Source: Phycisphaerales bacterium (lineage in GTDB: Bacteria > Planctomycetota > Phycisphaerae > UBA1845 > Fen-1342). Taken from it: a stretch of DNA of 64,000 nt. The stretch spans positions 1,240,001 to 1,304,000 of the forward strand of contig JADJXS010000001.1 in assembly GCA_016710275.1 (NCBI GenBank). The letters are read 5' to 3'. The position numbers and the translations under genes are program-made. Shown here one piece after another: positions 54,689-63,432 of the stretch. The notes beneath the pieces are model-generated. The model ran no database searches. It saw nothing but the letters and a program-made list of their open reading frames with translations, and had not been told where the DNA came from. The stretch's first letter is position 1. Every line of letters begins with the position of its first letter.

Positions 54689-54854
54689 TCTCTGTTGGTG
54701 GATCTGACGTTCGGCCTTGAAGATACGGGTTTGTGAAAATCTCCTTCTTGCCTGCCGCGCCTGCTCCTACCGCCTGGGCCGAGTTGGCCCCTTTCGCCTG
54801 GACCCGGAAAGAACGTGATCGGGTCCGACAGCCCTGCACTTTGGAGAGTCTCGC

Positions 54855-55247
54855 ATGGGCAAGAAGTTGTATGTGGGGAACCTTCCCTATTCGTTCTCGA
54901 ACGATGAGCTGCAGCAGCTCTTCGCGGCGCACGGCACCGTCGAGTCCGCGCAGATCATCATGGATCGCGACACCGGACGCAGCAAGGGCTTCGGCTTCGT
55001 CGAGATGGCCAGCGCTGAAGAGGCGCAGGCCGCCATCTCGGCGCTGCACGGCCAGCAGCACGGCGGTCGCGCGCTGACGGTCAACGAGGCCAAGCCCAAG
55101 GAGAACGCGGGCCGTGGCTTCGGTGGTGGCGGCGGCGGCGGTGGTCGCGGCGGCTACGGCGGCGGCGGTGGTGGTGGCGGCTTCGGCGGCGGCGGCGGTC
55201 GCGGTGGACGCGATCGCGGCGACCGCGGCGGGCGCGACCGCTGGTAA
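54855..55247 (+). CDS. RRM-type glycine-rich RNA-binding protein
   Basis: Single RNA-recognition motif with RNP2 KLYVGNLPYS at residues 4-13 and RNP1 SKGFGFVEM at about 43-51, followed by a tail of about 50 residues of Gly runs with Arg, Tyr and Phe (RGG-like) and a closing basic, acidic-alternating DRGDRGGRDRW. Such proteins in cyanobacteria and planctomycetes are cold-induced RNA chaperones. Start ATG follows GGAGAG. A strong intrinsic terminator closes the unit. Confidence 0.93.
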   Translation: MGKKLYVGNLPYSFSNDELQQLFAAHGTVESAQIIMDRDTGRSKGFGFVEMASAEEAQAAISALHGQQHGGRALTVNEAKPKENAGRGFGGGGGGGGRGGYGGGGGGGGFGGGGGRGGRDRGDRGGRDRW

Positions 55248-55281
55248 TCAGCCGGCGCACGCTCTCATGACGTAAGAACAC

Positions 55282-55325
55282 CGCGGGAGGTCGCAGTCAC
55301 ATGCGGCCTCCCGCGTTCGCTTTTT
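55282..55325 (+). terminator. Rho-independent terminator of the RRM gene
   Basis: Nine-base arms CGCGGGAGG and CCTCCCGCG around a 16-base loop, followed by TTCGCTTTTT. This is the clearest classical terminator in the window. Confidence 0.85.
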
Positions 55326-55354
55326 CCCCCGCTCATCCTCCTGCGCGAGTATTC

Positions 55355-56746
55355 ATGAGCGCATCGACCGGCGCCGTTTTCCGGATCCCCGCGCCCGACG
55401 GCGGCAGCGTTGCCGGCTGGCGGAAATGCGGCGACGGTCCGCCGGTGATTTTTCTGCACGGGCTGGCGGTCAACGCGCGCATCTGGGATGTGCCCGATCT
55501 GCCCGCGCCGGAGGGCGGTTTCGCCTTTCGCAGCCTCGCGGCGCTGCTGCACGCACAGGGGTACGATTGCTGGCTGCCGAATTTCCGCGGCCACGGAGCC
55601 CCCGACGCCCTCAGCGAGCCGGCCGCCGGCCAGCGCGACTGGTGCGTCGATCACTTCGCCGCCGTTGATCTGCCGGCGATGGTCGCCCATGTGCAGCGCG
55701 AGACCGGCCAAAGGCCGGTTCTGATCGGCAACAGCATGGGGGCGATGGTGACCTGTGCGTGGCTGCTCGGCGCGACGATCGACCCCGCCGACGCGGCCGT
55801 CACGCTTTCAGACTCCGCCGCCGCGGCGCGACACGCTTCGATCCGCGGTTGCGTGCTGGTCGAGTTTCCGGCGGCGCTGCGCTGGCCGAATTCGGCGTAC
55901 GACGCGGACGGGCGCTTGCGCTGGCGCGAACTGTTGAGCATGTGGGGGAGTGACCAGCCGGGCCGCAATGGCGCGTGCAGCGCCGGCGACGGACGGAGCG
56001 GCTCCGCCGATGAGGTGCGCGGCGCCGGTGATGAATTGCGCAGCTCCGCCGATGAGGTGCGCAGCGCCGGTGATGAATTGCGCAGCGTCCCTGCCGGAGT
56101 GCCGGGCGCAACCGCAGAATCCGAAGGCATGCCGCGCGACCCCGTCACGGATCGCAACTTCCCCTTCGAGCTGTTGTCGAATTCGTGGGTGTTGCAGGCC
56201 ATCATGTCCGCCGGCGGCACGATCGACCTGAAGTGGATGCGCTCGACCGCCCGCCAAAGTGCAGAAACCGGGTCGCAGTCGCGGTGGCTGCGCTGGCTCG
56301 ATGAACGCATCGCCGCGGCCGCCGGTTTCATTTCGGAGCGGCTCAAGGGGTCGCGGCATTTCTCGGCCGAGACGTTTACGCACGGCCTGCGCGCCGCGGT
56401 GGATCACATGAAGAGCGGCGTGCTGGACCAGATGGGCCGCTCGGTTCGGGCGCGCGGCTTCGTCAGCGGGCTGGGTGCGCCGCCGGTGAGCTACTCGGAC
56501 GCCTATCCGCGAATTCGTGCGCCGCTGCTGGTCGTGATCGGCGGGCGCGACCGGATCGCCAATGCGGAGGTGGTACGGACGGATTTTTTTGAGCGGGTGT
56601 CGTCGGAGGACAAGCGCCTGCTGCGCTTCCCCGACCTGGCCCACGGCGACTTTGAGTATGCGCCGCGGGCGTACTCGGAGGTGTATCCGGGGATCATGGC
56701 GTGGGTGCATGAGCAATGTAGCGCCAGCGCCTTAGAGCACGGTTGA
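55355..56746 (+). CDS. Alpha/beta hydrolase with a repeat-bearing insert
   Basis: Starts VIFLHGLAVNARIWD (oxyanion HG motif), with nucleophile GNSMG (Ser127), and a late LLVVIGGRDRIAN and LAHGDFEY that supply the acid and histidine. This is the LipA/PHA-synthase-like hydrolase fold. The cap is enlarged by an insert at about residues 200-265 containing an imperfect tandem of SADEVRSAGDELRS units encoded by two 42-bp repeats (56001-56084). The ATG at 55355 is used; the frame from 55301 runs back into the terminator. Length 463 aa, long for the family because of the insert. Substrate unknown. Confidence 0.82.
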   Translation: MSASTGAVFRIPAPDGGSVAGWRKCGDGPPVIFLHGLAVNARIWDVPDLPAPEGGFAFRSLAALLHAQGYDCWLPNFRGHGAPDALSEPAAGQRDWCVDHFAAVDLPAMVAHVQRETGQRPVLIGNSMGAMVTCAWLLGATIDPADAAVTLSDSAAAARHASIRGCVLVEFPAALRWPNSAYDADGRLRWRELLSMWGSDQPGRNGACSAGDGRSGSADEVRGAGDELRSSADEVRSAGDELRSVPAGVPGATAESEGMPRDPVTDRNFPFELLSNSWVLQAIMSAGGTIDLKWMRSTARQSAETGSQSRWLRWLDERIAAAAGFISERLKGSRHFSAETFTHGLRAAVDHMKSGVLDQMGRSVRARGFVSGLGAPPVSYSDAYPRIRAPLLVVIGGRDRIANAEVVRTDFFERVSSEDKRLLRFPDLAHGDFEYAPRAYSEVYPGIMAWVHEQCSASALEHG

Positions 56747-56838
56747 TTGCGGGTCGGCGATTGCTCCAAACCGGTCATGCAGCGCTGCCGTCCCTAGGCA
56801 CACCGCCCCAATCCGGCGGCCCGGCGGCCGATCCCCGT

Positions 56839-57777
56839 TCACAAATCCAGCCCCACATCCAACTGCACCGCCGAATGCGTAATCGCCCCGACCGCAATCC
56901 GATCCACCCCCGTCTTCGCGACCGCCCCGATATTCTCCAGCATGATCCCCCCGCTGGCCTCCAGCAGCACGCGAGCCGCCGCCCCGGTCGCATCCCTTCG
57001 TCGAACCGCCTCACGCAAATCGCCCGCCGCGAAGTTGTCCAGCAGAATGACATCCACACCCGCGACGGGCAGCACCGCATCGAGCTGCGCCAGCGAGTCC
57101 ACCTCCACCTCCACGAACGCCGCCGAGCGATCCGCCCTTGCGATCATCGCCGTCAGTGCCGAGCCAAGCTCCGAGTGCGGGATTCCCGCAATGTGATTGT
57201 CCTTGATCAGTACCGCGTCATGCAGCCCCATCCGGTGATTCGCCCCGCCGCCCGCCCGCACGCTGTACTTGTCCAGCTCGCGCCATCCGGGGATCGTCTT
57301 TCGCGTATCGACGACCTGCGGCCGCCGCCCGCCGCCGCTCTGCGAGCCGACCGCGCCCTCCACCGCGGTGACATATCGCGCTGTCAGCGTCGCCACGCCG
57401 CTCATCCGCCCGATGAAATTCAGCAGCGTCCGCTCGAAGGACAGCACTGCCGCGTGCGCTCCGCAAAGCTCCGCCACGGCCTGCCCGGCTTCGCAGGCGT
57501 CCCCGTCGCGCGCACCGCGAAGCGGGTTCAACTCAATGGTCGCCCCCGTCTTCGTGCGAAACGAATCGATCAGCAGCGGCGCCAGCGCCAGTCCGCACAT
57601 CACGCCGGCCCGCCGGGGGACGACCCGCGCGGTGACGGGGCGCTCGGGATCGGGCAGCAGCCGGGCCGACAGATCCCCTCGTTCGCCGAGGTCTTCCTCG
57701 AACGCCGCTGCGACCAGCGACTGCGTGACCCGGCTCCAGAGCGGCGCTTCTGCGTGTGCCACGGTTGCTCCTGTCAT
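56839..57777 (-). CDS. nadC: Quinolinate phosphoribosyltransferase
   Basis: NadC turns quinolinate and PRPP into nicotinate mononucleotide in NAD synthesis. Motifs: AELCGAHAAVLSFERTLLNF, VVDTRKTIPGWRELDKY, RAGGGANHRMGLHDAVLIKD, VEVEVDSL, VILLDNF and LEASGGI. Length of 312 aa with the ATG at 57777 is normal. An open frame continues upstream to 58245, but it crosses the neighbouring Trm112-like gene and has no homology, so it is ignored. Convergent with the alpha/beta-hydrolase gene. Confidence 0.96.
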   Translation of the reverse strand: MTGATVAHAEAPLWSRVTQSLVAAAFEEDLGERGDLSARLLPDPERPVTARVVPRRAGVMCGLALAPLLIDSFRTKTGATIELNPLRGARDGDACEAGQAVAELCGAHAAVLSFERTLLNFIGRMSGVATLTARYVTAVEGAVGSQSGGGRRPQVVDTRKTIPGWRELDKYSVRAGGGANHRMGLHDAVLIKDNHIAGIPHSELGSALTAMIARADRSAAFVEVEVDSLAQLDAVLPVAGVDVILLDNFAAGDLREAVRRRDATGAAARVLLEASGGIMLENIGAVAKTGVDRIAVGAITHSAVQLDVGLDL

Positions 57778-57986
57778 TGCGGGCGGATGCCGACCCCGCG
57801 CACCGTCGATTGCGCGACGCGGGCGCTCAGCACTCCGTGCGGCGTCGCGCCGCCGATTGCGGCCCGGCGCTGCGGAGCGTAGTCTACTCCGTCCGCGCGG
57901 GGCGACCGGCCAGACCCGCGACCCGCGGTTCGGTCGCGCACAGCGTCGGCGATGCACACTGAAATGTCCGGCCCGCAGGCACGAAT

Positions 57987-58187
57987 ATGACACCGGATGC
58001 CGAGTTGCTGCGCCTGCTGGCCTGCCCGGAGAGTGCCTGCCGCGGGCCGCTTGAGCCGGTCGAAGCTCCGCAGCAGGGGGTCCGTTGCACCCTCTGCGGT
58101 CGGGAGTACTCCGGCAGCGCGGGGTGGCTGGACCTGGTTTCGGCGGAGCCGCCCGCGGGGGTCGGTCCGATGGATCAAAGCGTGTAA
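57987..58187 (+). CDS. Trm112/YcaR-like zinc-binding small protein
   Basis: Sixty-six residues of the Trm112p-like fold: LLRLLACPES, a strand pair with GPLEPVEA, then RCTLCGREYSGSAGWLDLV, giving two cysteine pairs that would hold one zinc. In bacteria the family is encoded near methyltransferases, glycosyltransferases or KDO genes and acts as a small stabilising subunit; no obvious partner is adjacent here. Start ATG at 57987 preceded by AGGC. The spacer between it and nadC has no other gene. Confidence 0.78.
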   Translation: MTPDAELLRLLACPESACRGPLEPVEAPQQGVRCTLCGREYSGSAGWLDLVSAEPPAGVGPMDQSV

Positions 58188-58222
58188 CCCCGGCGCTTTC
58201 TGTCGCCGGGTAGAGCGAAGCG

Positions 58223-59035
58223 ATGTACGCGATCATCAGTGACATTCATTCCAACCTCGAAGCCCTCGAAACCGTGCTTGCCGACATCGACAAGCGCGGA
58301 ATCAAGGAGATCGTCTGCCTCGGCGACGTGATCGGCTATGGCCCCAACCCCAAGGAGTGCCTGGACCTGGTGCGGGCGCGCTGCCGGGTCTGCATCATGG
58401 GCAACCACGATCACGCCGTGCTGTTCGAGCCGTGCAACTTCAATCCGCCGGCCGAGCGCGCCGCCTACTGGACCCGCCAGTTGCTGGAGTCCGAGACGGA
58501 TGTGAAGCTGCGGAACGAGCGCTGGCGGTTTCTGGGCGGGCTGCCGATCCGCGTCGAGGAGAACGAAGTGCTGTACGTGCACGCCTCGCCGCGCCGCCCG
58601 ATCAACGAGTACATCTTCCCGGAAGATGTCTTCACCAATCCGCAGAAGGTGCTGGCCAATTTCGAGCGGATGGAGGCGCAGCTCTGTTTCGTCGGCCACA
58701 CGCATCAGCCGGGGGTATTCCTGGACGACCCCTACTTTGATCCTCCGGCCGAGCTGCCCGACTCCCCCTATTTCGAGGTGGAGGAGGAGCGTGCCATCAT
58801 CAACGTCGGTTCGGTGGGGCAGCCGCGCGACAAGGATTTCCGCGCCAGCTACGTCGTGATCCACGATCGCGGCCGCGGGCCGAAGGATGCGCTCACCGCC
58901 GCGGCGCTGGGCTGCACGGTTGAGAGCATCGAGTTCGTGCGGCTCGAATATGACGTGGAGAAGACGGTTCAGAAGATCCTGGCCGAGCCGCTGCTGGATG
59001 ATCTGCTCGGCACCCGGCTGCTGGAGGGGCGCTAG
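58223..59035 (+). CDS. Calcineurin-like metallophosphoesterase
   Basis: Dimetal phosphoesterase fold: ISDIHSNLEAL (Asp7, His9), LGDVIGYGPNP, MGNHDHAVL, LYVHASPRRP and FVGHTHQPGV, the full set of metal ligands. Similar genes (YfcE-like and apaH-like families) hydrolyse phosphodiesters or bis-5'-nucleosyl polyphosphates; the exact substrate is not clear. Length of 270 aa is normal. Start ATG after a weak GAGCGAAG site. A 760-base repeat region lies downstream. Confidence 0.93.
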   Translation: MYAIISDIHSNLEALETVLADIDKRGIKEIVCLGDVIGYGPNPKECLDLVRARCRVCIMGNHDHAVLFEPCNFNPPAERAAYWTRQLLESETDVKLRNERWRFLGGLPIRVEENEVLYVHASPRRPINEYIFPEDVFTNPQKVLANFERMEAQLCFVGHTHQPGVFLDDPYFDPPAELPDSPYFEVEEERAIINVGSVGQPRDKDFRASYVVIHDRGRGPKDALTAAALGCTVESIEFVRLEYDVEKTVQKILAEPLLDDLLGTRLLEGR

Positions 59036-59100
59036 CCGCCGGCGAATTGTCGCTGGTTACTTTCGGCGCGTGGCTTTGGCCGACGTTGGGTGACCTGCGT

Positions 59101-59177
59101 TGGGTGGCCCATCTTGGGTGGCCCATCTTGGGTCGCCCATCTTGGGTCGCCCATCTTGGGTGGCCCATCTTGGGTGG
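59101..59177. repeat. 14-bp tandem repeat array
   Basis: Five and a half copies of TGGGTGGCCCATCT, two of them with C for G at the sixth base. It runs straight into the REP-type hairpin at 59177-59208. The 14-bp period equals that of the array at 45075-45158, although the sequence differs. Bases 59036-59100 hold only a decayed, related sequence. Confidence 0.85.
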
Positions 59178-59208
59178 CATGCTTTCGCGGTACTCCGCGT
59201 AAGCATGC
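59177..59208. repeat. REP-like hairpin (GCATGCTT family), at the head of the 119-bp array
   Basis: Arms GCATGCTTTCGCGG and CCGCGTAAGCATGC around TACT. The same hairpin is embedded in every 119-bp unit that follows, with small variations. Confidence 0.8.
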
Positions 59209-59216
59209 AGTCCGCC

Positions 59217-59780
59217 GTGGCACCGCCCTTCCGGGCGGTGCAAAGCAACACCACCGGGCAGAAGCCCGGTGGCACGCTTTCGCGGTACTCCGCGTAAGCA
59301 TGCGGTCCGCCGGTGGCACGCTTTCGCGCTCCGCCGTGGCACCGCCCTTCCGGGCGGTGCAAAGCAATACCACCGGGCAGAAGCCCGGTGGCACGCTTCC
59401 GCGGTACTCCGCGTAAGCATGCAGTCCGCCGGTGGCACGCTTTCGCGGTCCGCCGTGGCACCGCCCTTCCGGGCGGTGCAAAGCAACACCACCGGGCAGA
59501 AGCCCGGTGGCACGCTTTCGCGGTACTCCGCGTAAGAATGCAGTCCGCCGGTGGCACGCTCTCGCGGTCCGCCGTGGCACCGCCCTTCCGGGCGGTGCAA
59601 AGCAACACCAACGGGCAGAAGCCCGGTGGCACGCTTTCGCGGTACTCCGCGTAAGCATGCGGTCCGCCGGTGGCACGCTTTCGTGGTCCGCCGTGGCACC
59701 GTCCTTCCGGGCGGTACAAAGCAACACCACCGGGCAGAAGCCCGATGGCGCGCTTCCGCGAAATTCCGCGTAAGCAGGCG
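59217..59780. repeat. Five-copy 119-bp tandem array
   Basis: Units begin at 59217, 59336, 59455, 59574 and 59693, all exactly 119 bases apart; the last is partly decayed. Each unit holds three hairpins: ACCGCCC/GGGCGGT, CACCGGGC/GCCCGGTG and the GCATGC...CCGCGTAAGC palindrome. The units vary at only a few bases. Because 119 is not a multiple of three, frames shift from copy to copy; every frame happens to be nearly stop-free, which yields long spurious open frames. No gene is likely here. Confidence 0.92.
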
Positions 59781-59812
59781 CCTGATCGAGCACCAAGCCG
59801 ACGGCTCCTGCA

Positions 59813-60409
59813 ATGGTCTCTGACCGCGCACTCGAATCGAATCGCTTGGCGTCGGGAAACCTGCGTATGCCGCTCGGCCATTTGCTGCACCGATCTCCCA
59901 AGTTCGACGTGGTTCGCGCCCAGCGCCGCGACCCGGCCGGCCGCGAACACGCCCATGAAATCGTGGTCCATCCCGGCGCCGCCGTCATCCTGCCGGTCCT
60001 CGACGACGGGCGAATCGTGCTGATCCGCAACTGGCGCGTCGCGGCCGGTGCGGAACTGCTGGAGCTTCCCGCCGGCACGCTCGAACCCGGGGAGGCCCCG
60101 TCGGCCTGCGCGGCGCGCGAGCTGCAGGAGGAGACCGGCTTCAGAGCGTCGCGAATCACGCCGCTCACCCGCTTTTTTTCATCCCCGGGAATCTGCACGG
60201 AGGTGCTGCACCTCTTCGCGGCCACCGGCCTGTCGGCCGGGCCGCAGTCGCTCGATGCGGGGGAGAGCATCCGCGTCGAGCCGACTCCGATGGAGGATGC
60301 GCTGGCGGCGGTTCGGAACGGGCAAATCATGGACGCCAAGTCCATCGCCGGGATTCTGTTCTATGATCGGTGGCGGACCGCCGCGGGCGATGGCGCCCCG
60401 ACGGCGTGA
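59813..60409 (+). CDS. Nudix hydrolase (ADP-ribose pyrophosphatase-like)
   Basis: Complete Nudix box GTLEPGEAPSACAARELQEE followed by TGF, preceded by LLELPAG, the layout of NudF-type ADP-ribose or nucleotide-sugar pyrophosphatases. Fold pieces VILPVLDDGRIVLIRNWR and SPGICTEVLHLF fit that subfamily. Length of 198 aa is usual. The ATG at 59813 has no ribosome site; the ATG at 59867 (MPLGHLLH) is a reasonable alternative and would still include the whole domain. Confidence 0.9.
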   Translation: MVSDRALESNRLASGNLRMPLGHLLHRSPKFDVVRAQRRDPAGREHAHEIVVHPGAAVILPVLDDGRIVLIRNWRVAAGAELLELPAGTLEPGEAPSACAARELQEETGFRASRITPLTRFFSSPGICTEVLHLFAATGLSAGPQSLDAGESIRVEPTPMEDALAAVRNGQIMDAKSIAGILFYDRWRTAAGDGAPTA

Positions 60410-60434
60410 GCCAGGCTGACGTGGAGCGTGACGG

Positions 60435-61445
60435 ATGGATTTCCTGAACAGCGCGGTGCCGATCGGCCGCTGGTTCGACGTGACCGTGCGGATTCACGTC
60501 CTTTTCATCCTGTACGCCGGCTTTCGTCTGTTCGGGGCCGGGGCTGAATGGCGCGACGAGGCAATCTTCATCACGATGCTGTTCGGCGTCGTGCTGTTGC
60601 ACGAATTCGGCCACTGCTTCGGGGCGCGCTCCGTCGGCGGGCGGGCGCACGACATCCTGCTCTGGCCGCTGGGGGGGCTGGCGTTTGCCGAAGCGCCGAT
60701 GACGCCGTGGGCGCAGTTCGTGACCGTGGCCGCCGGTCCGCTCGTCAACGTCGTGCTGGCCGCGGGGACGGCGGCGCTGCTCTTCGCTACAACCGGGGAT
60801 TTCAGCCCGCGGTTTTTCATTCCCTTCTCGATGATGTGGTACTGGCCGGGCAGCGATAGCGAGTGGCAACTTTATGCGGGCATGTTTCTGAGAATCAACC
60901 TGCTGCTGTTCTGGTTCAACATGCTGCCGGTCTTCCCGATGGACGGCGGCCAGTTGCTGCGCGCGATCCTGTGGAAGCCGATGGGGCTTCGTAGTGCGAC
61001 GATGCTGTCGGCGCAGGTGGGTATTGTGGGCGGCGCGGCCTTCATCGTGTACGGCGTAATGAACCAGTTCTTCATGCTGATCATCCTCGGCTTGTTCGGC
61101 GCCTCGAGTGCCTGGCAGCAGTACGTCGCTGCCCGGCATGGCCACATTCAGGAGGACTTCGGCTACGCCTCCCGCGTTCGCGGTCCGACCCTCCGCCAGC
61201 GCGCCGGAGGATGGCTGGGGCGTCGCGAGGCGCCCTCAGGCCCGGTGAACCCGAACCCCGGCGGTTGGGAGCGCCGCGCCGCTGAGCAGGCCGAGTTTTC
61301 CGCCGAAGTGGATCGCATTCTGCGCAAGGTGCACGAGCACGGCATCGCCTCGCTCAGTTACATCGAGCGGCAGAAGCTGGAGCGTCACAGCGCGATGCTG
61401 CGCGAGGGCGAGGAGCAGGAGCGGCGGATGCGAAACGAAACCTGA
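60435..61445 (+). CDS. Site-2 protease-family (M50) membrane metalloprotease
   Basis: Zinc motif LHEFGHCFGARSVGG at about residue 56 and the second site NMLPVFPMDGGQLLR near 159 identify an M50/S2P intramembrane protease, with five to six transmembrane helices. Such enzymes release regulators by cleavage within the membrane. The short form without a PDZ domain matches SpoIVFB/sll0862-like groups. The C-terminal 80 residues form a cytoplasmic tail with a charged helix (DRILRKVHEHGIASLSYIER). Start ATG at 60435 follows GGAG. Confidence 0.92.
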   Translation: MDFLNSAVPIGRWFDVTVRIHVLFILYAGFRLFGAGAEWRDEAIFITMLFGVVLLHEFGHCFGARSVGGRAHDILLWPLGGLAFAEAPMTPWAQFVTVAAGPLVNVVLAAGTAALLFATTGDFSPRFFIPFSMMWYWPGSDSEWQLYAGMFLRINLLLFWFNMLPVFPMDGGQLLRAILWKPMGLRSATMLSAQVGIVGGAAFIVYGVMNQFFMLIILGLFGASSAWQQYVAARHGHIQEDFGYASRVRGPTLRQRAGGWLGRREAPSGPVNPNPGGWERRAAEQAEFSAEVDRILRKVHEHGIASLSYIERQKLERHSAMLREGEEQERRMRNET

Positions 61446-61573
61446 CCGGCCGCAGGGTGCGCGGCGCGCCTGCGGCTTGGTTGCGCGACCCCGGGGCGCG
61501 TCCACGCGATTTCGCGGTTACTCGTCACTTGTCATCTGTCTGTGGTCACATACCCCTCTTGGGAGAATCTGCA

Positions 61574-62140
61574 ATGATGAACCGATTCGGTGCGGCGATG
61601 ATCCTGGCGGCAGTTCTCGTTCCGGCGGCGATGGCGGCGGACGCCTACCAGGTCGACAAGGTTCACTCCGGCGTCGTGTTTCGCGTCAAGCACATGAACG
61701 TCGCTCACTTCTACGGGCGCTTCAATGACTTCTCCGGCACGATCACGTTGGATGAGGCGGACCCGACGAAGACGGCCGTTGAGATGGAGGTGAAGGTTGC
61801 CAGCATCGACACCGCCAACGACAAGCGCGATCAGCACCTGCGCTCGCCGGACTATTTCAACGCCGCCGAGCATCCGACGATCAGCTTCAAGAGCAAGTCC
61901 GCCGTTGCCGTCGAAGGCGGGATCGAGGTGACCGGCGACATGACGATGCACGGCCAGACCCGCGAGGTGAAGGCCCGCATTGAGATCACCGGCAAGGGCA
62001 AGGGCCGCGGCGGGTCGAGCCTCGTCGGCGTCGCCAGCACCTTCACCGTCAAGCGCAGCGACTTCGGCGTGAAAGTCGATGAAAACGCCCTGAGCGACGA
62101 AGTCACGCTGATGCTCGGACTGGAGTGCGTGAAGAAGTAG
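61574..62140 (+). CDS. YceI-family exported protein
   Basis: Signal peptide (residues 1-22, cut after VPAAMAA) followed by the YceI lipocalin-like beta-barrel: YQVDKVHSGVVFRVKHMNV at the start, FNDFSGTITLDEADP, SPDYFNAAEHPTISFKSKS and a final strand pair near ENALSDEVTLMLGLECVKK. Family members bind long isoprenoid chains such as ubiquinone precursors in the periplasm. Two adjacent ATGs at 61574 and 61577; GGGAGA lies upstream. Length of 188 aa is normal. Confidence 0.93.
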   Translation: MMNRFGAAMILAAVLVPAAMAADAYQVDKVHSGVVFRVKHMNVAHFYGRFNDFSGTITLDEADPTKTAVEMEVKVASIDTANDKRDQHLRSPDYFNAAEHPTISFKSKSAVAVEGGIEVTGDMTMHGQTREVKARIEITGKGKGRGGSSLVGVASTFTVKRSDFGVKVDENALSDEVTLMLGLECVKK

Positions 62141-62163
62141 CGCCGCGAAGCGGGTGGACCGCC

Positions 62164-63210
62164 ATGTTCGAAGCGCTGGCACGCGGAGCCGCCTGCGCCG
62201 CGGCTGCGGCGCTGGGCATCGCGATCGCCGCCCGGCTGGCGCTCGTGCTTGTGCATCGAGCCGGCCTGGCGACGACAGGGCCGCTGCGCAATTCGCGGAG
62301 TTTCCGCAGCGCGGCGGCCCTGTCATCGCTCGCTGTCGGCGCAGCGGCCGGGCTGCTCATCACGGTCGGCCCGACCGGGATCACGCTCGGCCAGCGCTGG
62401 GAGTGGCTGATCCTCTTGCCGCTGGCGCCGGCGGCGGCGGTCGCCGTCCCCGCGATGGCCGCCTCGACCGCCGGCGCGCTGATGGTCGGGATCGTCACGG
62501 CGCTCATCGCCTGGCGGACTGCGCCGGCGTCGGCCGGGAGCGCACTTCCATTGGCCGTGCTGGCGGGCGCTGCCGCGGGCTGGCTTTGGGCGTCGCATCC
62601 GCGCCGATCGCATGAACCGCGGTTCGGCCCGGGGGATAGCGCGCCGACCGATCATGGGAATGGACCTCCGCCGCACCACGGGCATGAGGCCCCGCCCGGC
62701 CGGGTTGTTGAAGATCAGCGCCGGCTCGACGAGGAGGAGAACCCGCCGCAGATCCTCCTCGCGCTATTTTCGCTGGCGGCCGCATGCGCGATCGCAATGG
62801 CGACCTCGGTCGTGTTCTGGTCGGCGGGTTTCGGCAAGCTTTCGGCCTATTCGGCGATGCTGGCCGTGGCCGCACCCGCGGCGGCACTGGGAGCGGGCGG
62901 CTTGGCCGTCATGGGGGTCGTCGGTCGCGCGCTGCGCGTCACGCTGCTCGTGATTGCCCTGACCGGTCTGCACTACGTCGGCGCCGATTTCCCGCGGGCC
63001 GCAATCGCCCTTCTCGCCATCGCCCCATTCGCGGCGCGGGCGGTGTCCGCGCCGGCAGCGGCGTTCTCGACTGCGACCGTCGGAGCCAGGTCCGCCGCGG
63101 CGGCGGGTTGGCTGTCGACCAGCGCTGCCCTGTTGATCGAAATAGCACTCGCTGCTGCGGCGGCATGGACCGCCTGGCGTTTCTGGGACGGACTGAGCGG
63201 CGCGCTTTGA
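62164..63210 (+). CDS. Integral membrane protein of unknown family
   Basis: About eight to nine transmembrane helices rich in Ala and Gly (LALVLVHRAG, LILLPLAPAAAVAVPAMAA, LFSLAAACAIAMATSVVFWS, LAVAAPAAALGAGGLAVMGV) with a charged, proline-rich loop of about 60 residues in the middle (around 155-215, including HHGHEAPPGRVVEDQRR). The ATG at 62164 fits best; the frame upstream from 62125 overlaps the yceI stop. Not recognised. Confidence 0.65.
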   Translation: MFEALARGAACAAAAALGIAIAARLALVLVHRAGLATTGPLRNSRSFRSAAALSSLAVGAAAGLLITVGPTGITLGQRWEWLILLPLAPAAAVAVPAMAASTAGALMVGIVTALIAWRTAPASAGSALPLAVLAGAAAGWLWASHPRRSHEPRFGPGDSAPTDHGNGPPPHHGHEAPPGRVVEDQRRLDEEENPPQILLALFSLAAACAIAMATSVVFWSAGFGKLSAYSAMLAVAAPAAALGAGGLAVMGVVGRALRVTLLVIALTGLHYVGADFPRAAIALLAIAPFAARAVSAPAAAFSTATVGARSAAAAGWLSTSAALLIEIALAAAAAWTAWRFWDGLSGAL

Positions 63211-63258
63211 TCGCCGAGAACGCGGGTTGTCGCCCAGTAGCGCCATGGAGCGCCGAAT

Positions 63259-63292
63259 CGCGCGAATGGTCGCCATTTGGCGCATTCGCGCG
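63259..63292. terminator. Long hairpin after the membrane-protein gene
   Basis: Outer arms CGCGCGAATG and CATTCGCGCG pair perfectly and enclose an inner stem CGCC/GGCG with an ATTT loop. There is no T-run, so it is a terminator-like or regulatory hairpin. A TACAAT box at 63395-63400 may start the next gene. Confidence 0.45.
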
Positions 63293-63432
63293 TGCATTCC
63301 ATCATTTCTGGGTGCCGCAACCCCCCGTCCGAGTAGCGGGTATCAGGTAAGCACCGGCGAAGTTCGGTGCATACCGTCGCTTGACCGCTGGGCGTACAAT
63401 TCGCCCGAAGTCTCATCAGGAGCCTCCGCGCC

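Noticed and set aside
57778..58245. N-terminal extension of nadC
   Set aside because: The open frame continues upstream, but this part crosses the Trm112-like gene and has no NadC homology; the ATG at 57777 gives a normal length.
59217..59780. CRISPR array
   Set aside because: Units are nearly identical over all 119 bases with no variable spacers and no cas genes nearby.
59032..60345. Long open frames on both strands across the 119-bp array
   Set aside because: The array is almost stop-free in every frame; the peptides (AYAEYRES-type repeats) are translations of repeats, with a unit length not divisible by three.
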